This document shows positions 45,601 through 56,407 of a stretch of 64,000 nucleotides of DNA, piece by piece. The DNA is from Alteromonas sp. KC3. Lineage in GTDB: Bacteria > Pseudomonadota > Gammaproteobacteria > Enterobacterales > Alteromonadaceae. The notes under the pieces are model-generated. The model was not told the origin of the DNA, made no database searches, and saw only the letters and a list, made by a program, of their open reading frames with translations. The stretch spans positions 2,232,001-2,296,000 of the forward strand of contig NZ_AP024235.1 in assembly GCF_016756315.1 (NCBI RefSeq), read 5' to 3'. Made by a program: the position numbers and the translations under genes. The first letter of the stretch is position 1; each line of letters opens with the position of its first letter.

Positions 45601-46610
45601 ATTTTGTCGTTGAGTGGCAAAATGCAATGTTGTGGGGAGAAGAAGGCACTAGTGTTAATTTCCAAATTTGGTACGACCAAAGCGCTGAAACCTTCTCGTT
45701 TGCATATGGACCAATGAGCGCAAATAACACTGCTGCTGTAGTTGGTTTTGAAGATGCGTCAGGTACTGTTGGCTTTACACATGCGGCACAATTGTCATCA
45801 GATGTTTACGGCTCTCTACCAGTTGAAGGTGATGAGTTTAGCATTGTCACCATTCCAGGTGATGAAATCTCTGTAAGCTATAGTGGTACTATCAAGCCTG
45901 CAGGCGAATTAATGGATGACATGCTTGCTGTAAACGAAGACGCTTCTATTACTGCAAACATCCTAGCGAATGAAATGGACGATGTTGTTTTCAACACTTT
46001 CGAAATGGAATCGCTATCAGGTAACTTCAGAACTTATACGCCGATCGAAATCGACAAAGAAGAGCTAGACCCATCAACAGTTGAGGTTGTTACGGCTGCT
46101 GAAAACGGCACTGTAACAGTGAACGATGATGGTACGGTTACTTATACGCCTAACGCTGATTTCTTCGGTGAAGATTCATTTACGTACACTGTACGTGTAA
46201 TGGGTACGACTAACGATGATGATGAAGTAGTACAAGGTGAAACTATTGGTGAAGGTACTGTTGCAGTTTCAGTTGCAGGTGTACAAGACGCGCCAGTAAT
46301 TTCAATCAGCGCACCAGCAAGTGTAGATGAAGGTAAGACATTTACTGTTACCGCTTCTGCTACAGACGCTGACGGTGATGACGTTACTATTACTATGAAT
46401 GGTCTTCAAACTACGAAGATTACAGACACTGCACCAAGCCATGAGCAAGCCTCTAGCATTGCGGTAACAGTGACTGCAACAGACGGTATCGACACAGTAA
46501 CCGAGACCGTTACTATTCAAGTAAAAGACAAAAACGGTGGTTCAATGGGCTGGATAGCATTGCTTCTAGCGCCAGCTATCTACCTACGTAGACGTGCTAA
46601 ACGTGCTTAA
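42645..46610 (+). CDS. Secreted subtilisin-like (S8) protease with GlyGly-CTERM tail
   Basis: 1321 aa from the ATG at 42645, which begins the signal peptide ([20 protein letters not shown]); the longer frame was rejected. An I9-type propeptide follows ([11 protein letters not shown]). The catalytic triad is Asp202 ([10 protein letters not shown]), His270 (GHGTHVAG) and Ser612 ([12 protein letters not shown]). A protease-associated domain ([20 protein letters not shown]) is inserted between His and Ser. After the protease come beta-rich domains and a cadherin-like segment ([15 protein letters not shown]). The tail [20 protein letters not shown] plus RR is a GlyGly-CTERM sorting signal. Expected to be exported by type II secretion and held at or released from the surface, digesting external protein. 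Confidence 0.95.
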   Translation: MKKTLISTVVAAALAGSAFGALATSDSSSLKGFSVEQRNAVEASFDKKNILANAIQANENSVRVIVQLNDVPMAQFSGVNPNLSSASAHKGQKINFKSNAAKEYKSFLESKQQSVIQSIKSFDASFKADLTYTTAFNGFAGIISKDALDKLESLSTVKAVYPDVIHHAQMDASLDLIGAIETWEQFGGKESAGAGVKVAIIDSGIRPENPLFSGENFTAPDAATLPTDDYCSEVEDFCNNKLIVARAAEIVEGFSVVEEEYESPLGFNGHGTHVAGTAVGNYGVMAERDGAEAEISGVAPAAYLMVYKGLYATPANPASSSGASSMLLSMLEASLEDGADIVNNSWGGGAGGMPSSFYAGVFDAMNDAGVVTVFAAGNDGPNPGTIGCPGCDEDVITVAATTTGRLFANEVTIEGDTTIGAIPALYSVGNPDIVFDTAITAPVVFAGEVVETNAEACEPFADDSAFDGAIALVSRGTCGFVTKIANAEAAGAVAVLVHNVDGRGEAPILMGGLSPEQTIPSLMIPATPGQALATLVSETDEAVNVTIGAEIVRVVSDSLADIVADFSSRGPGGDATFLKPNIAAPGVRIFSGESPDAPGHEDENFSFKGGTSMASPHVAGAAALLKQMHPDWSAQQIKSALVTSSIRDVLKDDALTPADNFDMGAGRLDLPRATSVELTYSDISLVSSHCYITCDMSITVTNNSDADVNVDATAMFDDENIEVTVTPDMATLPAGASAEIMISANVSLASSGEWSFGGINWTDGNDDTTDYFIPVAIYPVNTDEPELFSSSVSNDFAAEGEEVITRASATNQNVTGLIGITSTVDEKYDIDPSTISAVKNGNQEPVTYDAENREIRWEGALNTATLELSNEPSPFGYFSLSNIGVAPLVCTETCDDAAITVTSLIDLQYMGQTYTDVQVSSNGFVSIGTSSGSVTEYRPHELPGAQEPNNVIAPYWTDLDLDGTAADDTGTGLMYAATVSTSTNSYFVVEWQNAMLWGEEGTSVNFQIWYDQSAETFSFAYGPMSANNTAAVVGFEDASGTVGFTHAAQLSSDVYGSLPVEGDEFSIVTIPGDEISVSYSGTIKPAGELMDDMLAVNEDASITANILANEMDDVVFNTFEMESLSGNFRTYTPIEIDKEELDPSTVEVVTAAENGTVTVNDDGTVTYTPNADFFGEDSFTYTVRVMGTTNDDDEVVQGETIGEGTVAVSVAGVQDAPVISISAPASVDEGKTFTVTASATDADGDDVTITMNGLQTTKITDTAPSHEQASSIAVTVTATDGIDTVTETVTIQVKDKNGGSMGWIALLLAPAIYLRRRAKRA

Positions 46611-46627
46611 TGCATAACGCTTAGCTA

Positions 46628-46660
46628 CTAAAAGGGCCGCAACTGCGGCCTTTTTTTTCA
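46628..46660 (+). terminator. Terminator of the S8 protease gene
   Basis: GGCCGC (46635-46640) and GCGGCC (46645-46650) form a GC-only stem with loop AACT followed by eight T residues, 24 bases after the stop. Confidence 0.9.
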
Positions 46661-46739
46661 ACCTGTTTTTTGTGTCAAACCACACCAAACATATAGGCAT
46701 TACTCGCTTGGAGTGAGTAAGCTCAAATATGGGTTGCGA

Positions 46740-48128
46740 TTAATCATCGTTTTTATTGATTAAAGACTGAATATTCTCAGTTAACTTTTTGTTAGGTTGA
46801 ACGCCAAGCTCTCTGAACTTTTCAATTTGTTTTACAATATTTCCCCGCCCGCTACTTAGCTTATTCATTGCGCTGTCAAAACTTGATTGTGCACCATCTA
46901 AAGCCTTACCTACCTTTTCCATATCAGTGATAAAGCCCACAAACTTATCGTATAACTTAGCCGCTTGTTCAGCGATAAGTTGGGCGTTTTGGTTTTGATA
47001 TTCATACTGCCAAATATTATTAATTGTGCGCAGCGCAACTAATAAATTGGTAGGACTTACAAGCATGATGTTGTTGTTAAGCGCTAGCGTGACTAGGTCA
47101 GGCTCTTCTTCAACGGCCAATAAGAAAGCAGGCTCAATCGGAATAAATAGCAACACATAATCGAGGGTCTTAATGCCTTTAAGTGATTGGTAGTCTTTTG
47201 AACCTAACCCCTTTATATGCCCTTTAATTGAAGCAACATGTTGAGTTAGGTAAATGTCGCGCTGTGCTTCGTCTTCGCAGTTATAAAATCGCTCATACGC
47301 GGCAAGGCTAACTTTTGAGTCGATAATAACGTCTTTTTCATTTGGCAAATGAACGACAACATCAGGTTGATATCTGCGCCCTTCTTGTGAAGTGGCTGCC
47401 ACTTGCGTATCAAATTCATGCCCTTCTCTTAAACCTGATTCCTGCAAGATTCGTTGTAGTACCACTTCTCCCCAATTGCCTTGCTTTTTATTATCCCCTT
47501 TGAGCGCGTTGGTTAAAGCGGCCGCTTCTTCGGTAATCTTTTGGTTCAAGGCTTTTAAACTCAAAATTTCCGTTTTAAGCGACGCTCGCTCTTGCCCTTC
47601 TCTAATGTGTTGCTCAGAAATCTGGCGTTTAAAACTGTCTAATTCAGATTTAAATGGCGCGAGTACCGATTCAATATTGTGCTTCGTTTGCTGGGTATAA
47701 CGCTGTTGCTTTTCTTCAAAAATTCTATTCGCCAAGTTTTCAAATTGAGTTTGTAAGCGCTGCTCTGATGCCGTCATCGCTGCAAGCTTATCTTCATGCG
47801 CTTCCATCAGTGCATGTATTCTATTTTGGTGCGCATCATTTTGTGCATGCGCTTTAGCTAATGAAATACGCTCTTTGTTTAGTGTATCTTTTAACTCTTC
47901 ATTGGCCTGTTGAAGTGTGATCACCTGCTCTGCTTGTTGCGATAACAAAGCTTGCTTTTCTCGAAATGTGATTAATTCAGTAGATAAGCTATCAATGGTT
48001 GTTTGTTTATCAGTATTTTTTTTCTCTAGTCGCACATTTTGTAGCAACAGAAAAGTACCGAAAAAGACTAGTACAACTAGCGTAATTAGAATGGTTAATG
48101 GTGAAGACTGAATAAGTTCGAAAATCAT
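46740..48128 (-). CDS. rmuC: RmuC family protein
   Basis: 462 aa. One N-terminal membrane helix (LTILITLVVLVFFGTFLLL) is followed by a long coiled coil (about residues 30-200, rich in Gln, Glu, Lys) and the globular RmuC domain with GNWGEVVLQRILQESGL, YQPDVVVHLPNEKDVIIDSK and LVSPTNLLVALRTINNIW. The IDSK motif fits the restriction-endonuclease-like fold proposed for the family. RmuC is linked to limiting inverted-repeat rearrangement in E. coli. It is alone on its strand with a 126-base gap to fumarase, where a terminator stands. Confidence 0.93.
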   Translation of the reverse strand: MIFELIQSSPLTILITLVVLVFFGTFLLLQNVRLEKKNTDKQTTIDSLSTELITFREKQALLSQQAEQVITLQQANEELKDTLNKERISLAKAHAQNDAHQNRIHALMEAHEDKLAAMTASEQRLQTQFENLANRIFEEKQQRYTQQTKHNIESVLAPFKSELDSFKRQISEQHIREGQERASLKTEILSLKALNQKITEEAAALTNALKGDNKKQGNWGEVVLQRILQESGLREGHEFDTQVAATSQEGRRYQPDVVVHLPNEKDVIIDSKVSLAAYERFYNCEDEAQRDIYLTQHVASIKGHIKGLGSKDYQSLKGIKTLDYVLLFIPIEPAFLLAVEEEPDLVTLALNNNIMLVSPTNLLVALRTINNIWQYEYQNQNAQLIAEQAAKLYDKFVGFITDMEKVGKALDGAQSSFDSAMNKLSSGRGNIVKQIEKFRELGVQPNKKLTENIQSLINKNDD

Positions 48129-48177
48129 AGCGCCAACGATATACTGTTATTCTGTACAGCAATATAAACAAAAAACA

Positions 48178-48212
48178 CAAATAAAAACAGGTACTCAAGG
48201 TACCTGTTTATA
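48178..48212 (-). terminator. Terminator of the fumarase gene
   Basis: AAACAGGTAC (48185-48194) and GTACCTGTTT (48200-48209) form a perfect 10-bp stem around TCAAG. The minus-strand tail is TTTTTATTTG. Confidence 0.8.
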
Positions 48213-48254
48213 ATCTATTTCAACAGCCACGTTAAATAGCTGGTAAATAAACTG

Positions 48255-49784
48255 TTATTTAGATAACGATTTATCTAAATCTTCGATTTTTGCCTTCCAA
48301 ATTGCTGGGCCATTTTTATGGGCATTTGCACCAGTGCTATCTACTGCGACTGTTACTGGCATATCTTCTACTTCAAATTCGTAAATTGCTTCCATACCTA
48401 AGTCTTCAAAAGCCACTACACGCGATTTTTTGATTGCCTTAGAAACAAGATAAGCAGCTCCACCAACAGCCATCAAATAAACTGCTTTGTGTTTCGCTAT
48501 AGAATCTACCGTTGCAGGTCCGCGCTCAGCCTTACCAATCATGCCAATTAGGCCTGTTTTCTCAAGCATCATATCGGTAAACTTATCCATGCGTGTCGCG
48601 GTTGTTGGACCTGCTGGCCCTACAACTTCATCACCTACTGCATCTACTGGACCTACGTAGTAGATAAAGCGATTGGTAAGATCAACGCCATCAGGGAGAC
48701 CTTCACCATTTTCCATCATAGTTTGAATGCGTTTATGCGCTGCGTCGCGGCCTGTTAACATTTTGCCAGATAGCAAAACAGTCTCACCCACTTGCCACTC
48801 TTGAATATCTTCTTTTGTGACATCGTCAAGGTTTACGCGACGAGTATTTTCGCTAACTTCCCATGTCACTTCTGGCCAATCTTCTAACTTAGGCGGAGTT
48901 AATTCAGCAGGACCAGATCCATCTAAGTAGAAATGTGCATGGCGAGTCGCTGCACAATTGGGGATCATCGCGACAGGCTTAGACGCAGCGTGTGTAGGAA
49001 GCGATTTAATTTTTACATCAACAACGGTAGTGAGGCCGCCTAGCCCTTGCGCGCCGATACCAAGCTTGTTAACGCGATCGAAGATCTCAAGACGTAGCTT
49101 TTCGTCTGTAGTTTGTGGACCGCGTTCAATGAGTTCTTGAATATCAACAGGGTCCATTAAGCTTTCTTTAGCCAGCACTGCTGCTTTTTCTGCAGTACCA
49201 CCGATACCTATTCCCAGCATGCCTGGTGGGCACCAACCTGCTCCCATAGTAGGTAACGTTTTTACCACCCAATCAGCAATATCGTCGCTTGGGTTAAGCA
49301 TTACCATTTTAGATTTATTTTCTGAACCACCACCTTTGGCCGCGATCATCACTTCAATCTTTTCGCCCGCTACCATGTCAATGTGTACAACTGCTGGCGT
49401 ATTGTCTTTTGTATTTTTACGTGCACCTGCTGGGTCTGCAACGATTGACGCGCGAAGCGGGTTGTCTGGATTAAGATAAGCGCGACGTGTACCTTCATCG
49501 ACCATTTCTTGCACAGTCATGTCGGTCTTATCCCATGTCACACCCATACCTACTTTTACAAAACAAGTAACAATACCTGTGTCTTGGCATAGAGGGCGCT
49601 TGCCTTCTGCTGACATGCGAGAGTTAATGAGAATTTGTGCCATCGCGTCTTTTGCTGCTTGGCTTTGCTCTTTGTTGTAAGCCTCTTCTACTGCCTTAAC
49701 GTAGTCTAGAGGGTGATAGTAAGAAATAAACTGTAGGGCATCTTCAATGCTGTCAATGAAGTCTTGTTGACGAATAACGGTCAT
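48255..49784 (-). CDS. Class I (iron-sulfur) fumarate hydratase
   Basis: 509 aa, the size of single-chain class I fumarases such as FumA/FumB (548). The N-terminal half has RPLCQDTGIVTCFVKVGMG with the first cluster cysteine; AKGGGSENKSKMVMLNPSD, GMLGIGIGGTAEKAAVLAK and MIPNCAATRHAHFYLDGSG follow, the last with a further cysteine. The C-terminal fumarase beta domain begins after WEVSENTRRVNL and has MLTGRDAAHKRI and VVGPAGPTTATRMD. It hydrates fumarate to malate using an oxygen-sensitive [4Fe-4S] cluster. Divergent from pabB; monocistronic. Confidence 0.93.
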   Translation of the reverse strand: MTVIRQQDFIDSIEDALQFISYYHPLDYVKAVEEAYNKEQSQAAKDAMAQILINSRMSAEGKRPLCQDTGIVTCFVKVGMGVTWDKTDMTVQEMVDEGTRRAYLNPDNPLRASIVADPAGARKNTKDNTPAVVHIDMVAGEKIEVMIAAKGGGSENKSKMVMLNPSDDIADWVVKTLPTMGAGWCPPGMLGIGIGGTAEKAAVLAKESLMDPVDIQELIERGPQTTDEKLRLEIFDRVNKLGIGAQGLGGLTTVVDVKIKSLPTHAASKPVAMIPNCAATRHAHFYLDGSGPAELTPPKLEDWPEVTWEVSENTRRVNLDDVTKEDIQEWQVGETVLLSGKMLTGRDAAHKRIQTMMENGEGLPDGVDLTNRFIYYVGPVDAVGDEVVGPAGPTTATRMDKFTDMMLEKTGLIGMIGKAERGPATVDSIAKHKAVYLMAVGGAAYLVSKAIKKSRVVAFEDLGMEAIYEFEVEDMPVTVAVDSTGANAHKNGPAIWKAKIEDLDKSLSK

Positions 49785-50014
49785 GACATCCTCTTTTTAT
49801 TTGGCTTTCGTGGTCTTAGCTAGCTAAAAAAGCGTATACTAGCGCATCTGGCGACATCGCACCACGTAAAACGAATGGCGTAACCGTAATTCTAACTATT
49901 TGTCAGAGTAATGGTTTTATCTGGCCAGTGTGAAATGTGAGTGCTAGTAATAGACACAGTATATACGCTTCACAAGCACCGAATAACAAAGACAAGAAGT
50001 AAATAATACATTTT

Positions 50015-51448
50015 ATGCAACACACGCCGTTTACCATCAAGGTTACTCGTTTATCCAAACAAGAATTATGCTCGCTGATACCAGAAACAGCAGAATTTGA
50101 ATGCTTTACTGACATATTTCAGAAAATATCGCACACACCATGGGCGTTGTTACTTGATACTTCTGGCTCTACGCAAAGTGACGGACGCTATAACATTATG
50201 GCCTACTCCCCCTCTTTGGTAGTAGAAGCCAAAAAGTGTGTAGTTTCACTTCTCGATCCAATTCGCAATATAAACACAATAGTGGATGAAAAACCGTTTG
50301 AGGCTGTAGAAAAGTACCTCCATAGCCAGCTAGACGGTGTAACTGTTGACACTTCTGAAGACATAAGCGAGTTGCCATTTATCATTGGCGTGGCAGGCAT
50401 GGCGGGTTATGACACGGGTCGCTATTATGAAAATCTTCCTTCAATCTCACAATCAGATTACCAAAGCGCTGATTTTTCTGTCGGTCTTTATTTGCAATCG
50501 CTCATTGAAGATACCAAAACAGGGGCATTTTATTACTGTTCTTGCGACGGAAGTACAAGTCCAAACATTGAAGAACTTGTTAGAGCACAACACAACCGCG
50601 CTGACTTTTCGCTGACATCACCATTTGAATCTAACCTTTCAAAATCGGCATACACACAGTGTTTGTCACAAATCAATGATTACCTGCGTGCTGGCGATTG
50701 CTATCAAGTGAATATGGCACAGCGCTTTTCAGCAACATATACAGGTAGCTTTTGGAATGCGTATAAAGAGTTAAGAGCACAAAACTGCGCGCCCTTTTCA
50801 GCCTATTACAATTCATCATCTGGCAGCATCGCATCAATATCGCCAGAACGGTTCTTGCGTGTAAAAGATGGTGTTGTCGAGACAAAGCCAATCAAAGGTA
50901 CCAGACCGCGTTTTAGCGACCCAAGTAAAGACAAGCGAAGTGCTGAAAGTTTGCTATCTGCTGAAAAAGATCGCGCTGAAAACCTTATGATTGTTGACTT
51001 GCTACGTAACGATATCTCAAAGCACTGTAAACCACACTCTGTTAACGTGCCTGCGTTGTTTGCACTTGAAAGTTACCAAGCTGTACACCACTTAGTAAGT
51101 ACAGTGGTCGGTGAACTTGATGAGTCAACGTCTCCATTAACTTTACTTAAATCAGCTTTTCCCGGTGGCTCGATTACCGGTGCCCCCAAAATTAGAGCAA
51201 TGGAAGTGATTGACGAACTCGAGCCACATAGAAGACACATTTATTGCGGAAGTATATTTTATATGGGCTTTCGTGAAGATATGGACTCTAGTATCTGTAT
51301 TCGTACATTGCTGGCTGAAAAAAATACACTATATTGTTGGGCTGGAGGCGGCATTGTGCTTGACTCTGTGGCGCAAGAAGAATATCAAGAGACATTCGAT
51401 AAAGTGTCTAAGATAATACCAGTGTTAGAGTCGCTTAATACTAATTAG
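50015..51448 (+). CDS. pabB: Aminodeoxychorismate synthase component I PabB
   Basis: 477 aa. The chorismate-binding domain fills the C-terminal half: SPERFLRVKDGVVETKPIKG, TRPRFSDPSKDKRSAESL, KDRAENLMIVDLLRNDISKH, FPGGSITGAPKIRAMEVIDE. The KPIKGTRPR motif has the Lys that separates PabB/anthranilate synthase from isochorismate synthases; the N-terminus matches PabB rather than TrpE, and the neighbours nudL and sdaA confirm it by E. coli synteny. With PabA it makes 4-amino-4-deoxychorismate for folate. The ATG at 50015 is preceded by GAAGTAAATAATACATTTT without a strong ribosome binding site. Confidence 0.93.
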   Translation: MQHTPFTIKVTRLSKQELCSLIPETAEFECFTDIFQKISHTPWALLLDTSGSTQSDGRYNIMAYSPSLVVEAKKCVVSLLDPIRNINTIVDEKPFEAVEKYLHSQLDGVTVDTSEDISELPFIIGVAGMAGYDTGRYYENLPSISQSDYQSADFSVGLYLQSLIEDTKTGAFYYCSCDGSTSPNIEELVRAQHNRADFSLTSPFESNLSKSAYTQCLSQINDYLRAGDCYQVNMAQRFSATYTGSFWNAYKELRAQNCAPFSAYYNSSSGSIASISPERFLRVKDGVVETKPIKGTRPRFSDPSKDKRSAESLLSAEKDRAENLMIVDLLRNDISKHCKPHSVNVPALFALESYQAVHHLVSTVVGELDESTSPLTLLKSAFPGGSITGAPKIRAMEVIDELEPHRRHIYCGSIFYMGFREDMDSSICIRTLLAEKNTLYCWAGGGIVLDSVAQEEYQETFDKVSKIIPVLESLNTN

Positions 51449-51470
51449 CTTAATACATGTAACTTAAAAC

Positions 51471-52043
51471 ATGACAAGAACAGAATTTATTGCACAGTTT
51501 CACCATTTGCGTGTTCCGCGCATAGAGCCCGATTACCCTCTTCGAAAAGCGGGTCGTCCGGCCGCCGTTCTGATTCCCCTTGTCGACTATGGTGATAAGT
51601 TAAGTGTTTTGCTCACAGAGCGAGCCTACCACCTAAAACATCACCCTGGACAAATAAGCTTTCCGGGTGGTGCTGTTGAGTATAGCGATGCTAGCCTATT
51701 TGACGCTGCGCTAAGAGAAGCCGACGAAGAAATTGGTTTACCGCCCAAAAATGTAGATATTGTCGGTATGTTGCCTCGCTATCGCACTATTAGCGGATAT
51801 GAAATCGCGCCTGTTGTTGGGTTTGTTAACCCAGACTTTGAGCCCAAACTAGACAGAAACGAAGTGGAAAGTGCATTTGAAGTACCGCTAGCTCACCTTT
51901 TAAATAGAAAGAATCACTTGATTCACACAACCCACAGAAATAACAAAACCTTTCCTATTTATTTCATACCATGGCAAGACAAAATGATTTGGGGCGCAAC
52001 AGCTGCATTGCTTCGCAATCTTTCACACCATATTCATCCCTAG
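51471..52043 (+). CDS. nudL: Nudix CoA pyrophosphatase NudL
   Basis: 190 aa (E. coli 192). The Nudix box is SFPGGAVEYSDASLFDAALR followed by EADEEIGL, where the usual Glu before the seven-residue spacer is absent, as in the UPF0035/NudL branch. The extra NudL motif LKHHPGQISFPGG directly precedes it. NudL-type enzymes hydrolyse CoA and its derivatives to 3',5'-ADP and phosphopantetheine. It follows pabB by 22 bases and precedes sdaA, as in E. coli. Confidence 0.93.
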   Translation: MTRTEFIAQFHHLRVPRIEPDYPLRKAGRPAAVLIPLVDYGDKLSVLLTERAYHLKHHPGQISFPGGAVEYSDASLFDAALREADEEIGLPPKNVDIVGMLPRYRTISGYEIAPVVGFVNPDFEPKLDRNEVESAFEVPLAHLLNRKNHLIHTTHRNNKTFPIYFIPWQDKMIWGATAALLRNLSHHIHP

Positions 52044-52188
52044 TGGCATAGCGCCCAATTGCTGCACTATAAATAAATGTTTACAGCGTATTAGCAAAAC
52101 TAATCACACTATTAGCATTTCTGTATTGTAGTTGTTTGCACTCAGATGCATGATCTTACTATTAATTCGTTTTAATGATGAAAATACT

Positions 52189-53562
52189 ATGATCAGTGTA
52201 TTTGACATGTTCAGTGTGGGTATAGGCCCTTCAAGTTCACACACTGTCGGCCCTATGAAAGCGGGCGCAGAATTTGCCAGTGAGTTGGCGCAACAGCCAG
52301 AACTATTTAATAAAATTGACCACGTTAAAGTAGAGCTTTTTGGTTCTCTTGGACAAACCGGTATTGGTCACGGCACCGGTAAAGCAGTAATTTTAGGTCT
52401 ATTAGGTGAATTGCCTGACCAAGTAGACGTTGACACTATTGACGCAAAGCTTGAAGAAGTGCGCAACAGTGAAATGCTGTCGCTAAATGGTACTAAGCCC
52501 GTTCGTTTTCCAAACAAAAATGCTATTGTATTTCACCGTCGTAAAACACTACCAAAACATGCCAACGCGCTAACGTTTTATGTTTATCACAAAGATGAAT
52601 TGCTGGCCGAGCAGACCTATTACAGCATTGGTGGTGGTTTTATCATTAAAGATGAAGACTTCGATGCCACCAAGGCACACGCAGCAAGTCTGCAAGCATC
52701 AGTTCCGTTCCCATTTAAAACGGCTGGAGAATTGCTAGCACTTTGTAAAACAAATGGCCTTAGCATTAGCTCACTTATGCTACGTAATGAATCTACATTC
52801 AGGCCTAAGCACGAAGTAAAACAAGAGCTACACAATATTTGGCTTGTTATGAAAGCCTGTATACAGCGCGGCATCGAAAGTGAAGGTATTCTTCCTGGTG
52901 GTCTGAAGGTCGTACGTCGAGCTCCTGGGCTGTATAGAAGGCTTCAAACTGAACACACCAATGATCCTATGCAAACCATGGATTGGGTAAACTTGTTTGC
53001 ACTTGCCGTTAATGAAGAAAATGCCGCAGGCGGGCGTGTTGTGACAGCTCCTACCAATGGTGCAGCGGGTATAATTCCCGCGGTTTTACAGTACGTCGAC
53101 AAATTTATTCGCCCAGTCGATGAAGAAGTTGCTAGCCGCTTCCTTCTCACTGCAGGTGCGATTGGTATTTTGTATAAAGAAAACGCATCTATCTCAGGTG
53201 CCGAGGTAGGTTGTCAAGGCGAAGTAGGTGTAGCTTGCTCTATGGCAGCTGGAGCTCTTGCTGAAATTATGGGCGGCACTGCGGCGTCGGTCGAGAACGC
53301 GGCAGAAATAGGCATGGAGCACAATTTAGGGTTAACCTGTGACCCAGTTGGTGGACTTGTACAAGTACCTTGTATTGAGCGAAATGCCATGGGAGCCATT
53401 AAGGCAATTAACGCGTCGCGCTTGGCGTTACGTGGTACAGGCGAACAAAAAGTATCGCTAGATAAAGTTATCAAGACGATGCGAGATACCGGTAACGACA
53501 TGAAGACCAAGTATAAAGAAACCGCGCGTGGCGGCCTCGCGGTAAACATAATCGAGTGTTAA
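52189..53562 (+). CDS. sdaA: L-serine ammonia-lyase (iron-sulfur) SdaA
   Basis: 457 aa from the ATG at 52189 (E. coli 454). The longer frame adds 19 residues without conservation. [19 protein letters not shown] and VGPMKAG open the beta domain; the alpha domain has the Cys residues of the [4Fe-4S] cluster in [16 protein letters not shown] and in [19 protein letters not shown]. It deaminates L-serine to pyruvate and ammonia. Both domains are in one chain. The 145-base gap after nudL may hold its own promoter. A bidirectional terminator follows, shared with cysB. Confidence 0.95.
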   Translation: MISVFDMFSVGIGPSSSHTVGPMKAGAEFASELAQQPELFNKIDHVKVELFGSLGQTGIGHGTGKAVILGLLGELPDQVDVDTIDAKLEEVRNSEMLSLNGTKPVRFPNKNAIVFHRRKTLPKHANALTFYVYHKDELLAEQTYYSIGGGFIIKDEDFDATKAHAASLQASVPFPFKTAGELLALCKTNGLSISSLMLRNESTFRPKHEVKQELHNIWLVMKACIQRGIESEGILPGGLKVVRRAPGLYRRLQTEHTNDPMQTMDWVNLFALAVNEENAAGGRVVTAPTNGAAGIIPAVLQYVDKFIRPVDEEVASRFLLTAGAIGILYKENASISGAEVGCQGEVGVACSMAAGALAEIMGGTAASVENAAEIGMEHNLGLTCDPVGGLVQVPCIERNAMGAIKAINASRLALRGTGEQKVSLDKVIKTMRDTGNDMKTKYKETARGGLAVNIIEC

Positions 53563-53584
53563 GGGAATTGTCCCCACCAAAATT

Positions 53585-53618
53585 ATAAAAAAGGGGCAAT
53601 TAAGCCCCTTTTTTATAA
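53585..53618. terminator. Bidirectional terminator between sdaA and cysB
   Basis: AAGGGGC (53591-53597) and GCCCCTT (53604-53610) form a 7-bp stem, extended by A and T runs on both sides. It lies between two convergent genes. Confidence 0.85.
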
Positions 53619-53632
53619 TCTAAATTTTATCG

Positions 53633-54610
<978 letters not shown>

Positions 54611-54817
54611 TTAAACACCATTTACTGCGCCGGATTATCACTATACTCCCATCGTTATAACCAAAACCACTTATTTTTGCTAGTTGATATTACAAAATCT
54701 GCATAATAAAGTAGAAAATATGCACAAACTCAATATTTTATCGCAGTATCATTCGCCTTTTTATGTAATCTTAGACATTATAAAAAGTACACGGCACAGG
54801 AAATAATATTAACCATC

Positions 54818-55516
54818 ATGAGTAGCAAGCAGGTCACTTCAACTATCGACTTCTCTTCGGTACTAGCTGCCGCTGTACATGATATGAAGAACTCACTATT
54901 TCTACTTATTCAATCTATTGAAGCACTTAGCCATGTTCTTCCTGTAGATAACACTGAAGCGCAAGAACAAGTAGCTAACGTGCATTACGAAGCGTCTAGA
55001 CTTAATACCAATCTAGTACAAATTCTGTCGTTGTATCGAGCAGAGCTCGAAAGTTTACCTATCACGGTCGATGAGTGTTTCATCCAAGATCTCGTTGAAG
55101 ACGTTATTGGTTCTAATACGCTTTATACAAATCAAAAACACATAAATATCGAGATAGAAATAGAATCAGAGTTACGTTGGTATCTTGATGAAGAATTAAT
55201 TTACCTTTTGCTTAATGACGCAATTATTAACGCCATGCGTTACGGTACATCAAAGATAAAAGTGTCTGCTGCTGATTATGATGGCTTTCTACAGCTAAAA
55301 GTTGAAGACGATGGTAGCGGATACCCTAGTGATATGCTGACAAGAAGCCACGAGCAATTGGCCGATTTTGAGTTGAGTCAAGGCCGCACTGGACTAGGCC
55401 TGTTTTTTGCCAAATTAATCGCCAAAGCACATTCTCAAGGTGATAAAGCAGGCACGATAGCACTAAGTAACGGAGGGATTTACGGTGGAAGTGTATTTGA
55501 AGTAAAAATACCGTAG
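54818..55516 (+). CDS. Sensor-less cytoplasmic histidine kinase
   Basis: 232 aa consisting only of a dimerisation/phosphoacceptor region and an ATPase domain. The H-box is AAAVHDMKNSLFLLIQSIEA (His21). N-box: LLNDAIINAMRYG. G1: VEDDGSGYP. G2: GRTGLGLFFAKLIA. All catalytic boxes look intact, but no membrane helix, PAS, GAF or HAMP part exists, so another protein must provide the signal. No response regulator is adjacent; a response regulator with an extended C-terminus lies at the end of the window. The next gene is a membrane-anchored unknown, 96 bases downstream. The ATG is preceded only by a distant AGGA. Confidence 0.85.
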   Translation: MSSKQVTSTIDFSSVLAAAVHDMKNSLFLLIQSIEALSHVLPVDNTEAQEQVANVHYEASRLNTNLVQILSLYRAELESLPITVDECFIQDLVEDVIGSNTLYTNQKHINIEIEIESELRWYLDEELIYLLLNDAIINAMRYGTSKIKVSAADYDGFLQLKVEDDGSGYPSDMLTRSHEQLADFELSQGRTGLGLFFAKLIAKAHSQGDKAGTIALSNGGIYGGSVFEVKIP

Positions 55517-55612
55517 TATTGACCGATAATAATAAATGAAGACAAAATAACGTTTTACGCACATACTTCTATGAACGTTATAATAAAAGCATAAAAGAGA
55601 CGGAACACGCGC

Positions 55613-56371
55613 ATGTACGTGATTATCATAATCCTGATTGTTGTTTTGCTTATTGCAGCAATATTTATTAACGCAATGCAGCAACATAGGCAAAAACAGG
55701 AAGCTGAGCGCCGTGCTGAGCTAGCCAAGCAACGCACGATTGTAGATGAGACAGAAAATGTTATTGCGGCTAGCGTGAATATGCCAGTGTCGTCTCGCCT
55801 TATGGGAATTCTTCACAATCGCATTCTTAATTCATTGAAAACAATGAACGAATTGGCAAGTACAGCAGAGTTAAAGCAGCGCATATCAAGTACTGAGCAA
55901 GCAGCTGCTACGGCGCTCTCTGACAATTCTCCGGCGTCGACTGAATTCGCGCTTCCCGACAACGATAAAGTTATTATTCAATATATACAGGCTGTGAAAA
56001 AACTGAGGGTCATCATTCGAGCCGAACACAGTAAAGGGCAAATTGATTCGAAAGTTTTTTTAGACGAAGACAAGCATTTAGAAAAGCTTCAGCTTAAAGT
56101 GAATGTGGAAACCCTGGTGAAACGCGGTAGAGCTGCCCTTCAAACTAATATGCTAGGTTCTGCTAGGCAGTATTTTGAAAAAGCCAAAGCGGCGTTAGAA
56201 AATCAGACACCTCAAGATGAATATTCAAGTTCACGACTGGCGACGATAAAAGAATGGCTCTATGAGATACAAAGCAATCTTAAAAGTGTTAATGAAAAAG
56301 ATCGCGCTAAGAAACAAGCAGAAGAGCGCGACGAATTAGACGAACTCTTCGCACCGAAAAAGAAATGGTAG
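55613..56371 (+). CDS. Membrane-anchored protein of unknown function
   Basis: 252 aa. One N-terminal membrane helix (MYVIIIILIVVLLIAAIFIN) with a short outside tail, followed by a charged helical cytoplasmic part. The stretch VETLVKRGRAALQTNMLGSARQYFEKAKAALE looks like a single TPR-type helical pair (quoted partially: RAALQTNMLGSARQYFEKAK). The C-terminus is strongly charged, RAKKQAEERDELDELFAPKK. I do not recognise a family. GGAACACGCGC precedes the ATG. It lies between the sensor-less histidine kinase and a solute-binding-like protein, all on the plus strand; co-transcription is likely with the kinase but unproven. Confidence 0.8.
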   Translation: MYVIIIILIVVLLIAAIFINAMQQHRQKQEAERRAELAKQRTIVDETENVIAASVNMPVSSRLMGILHNRILNSLKTMNELASTAELKQRISSTEQAAATALSDNSPASTEFALPDNDKVIIQYIQAVKKLRVIIRAEHSKGQIDSKVFLDEDKHLEKLQLKVNVETLVKRGRAALQTNMLGSARQYFEKAKAALENQTPQDEYSSSRLATIKEWLYEIQSNLKSVNEKDRAKKQAEERDELDELFAPKKKW

Positions 56372-56407
56372 CGTAACGCTAATTTTGTAAGGGGTAAGGA
56401 CGCCGAT

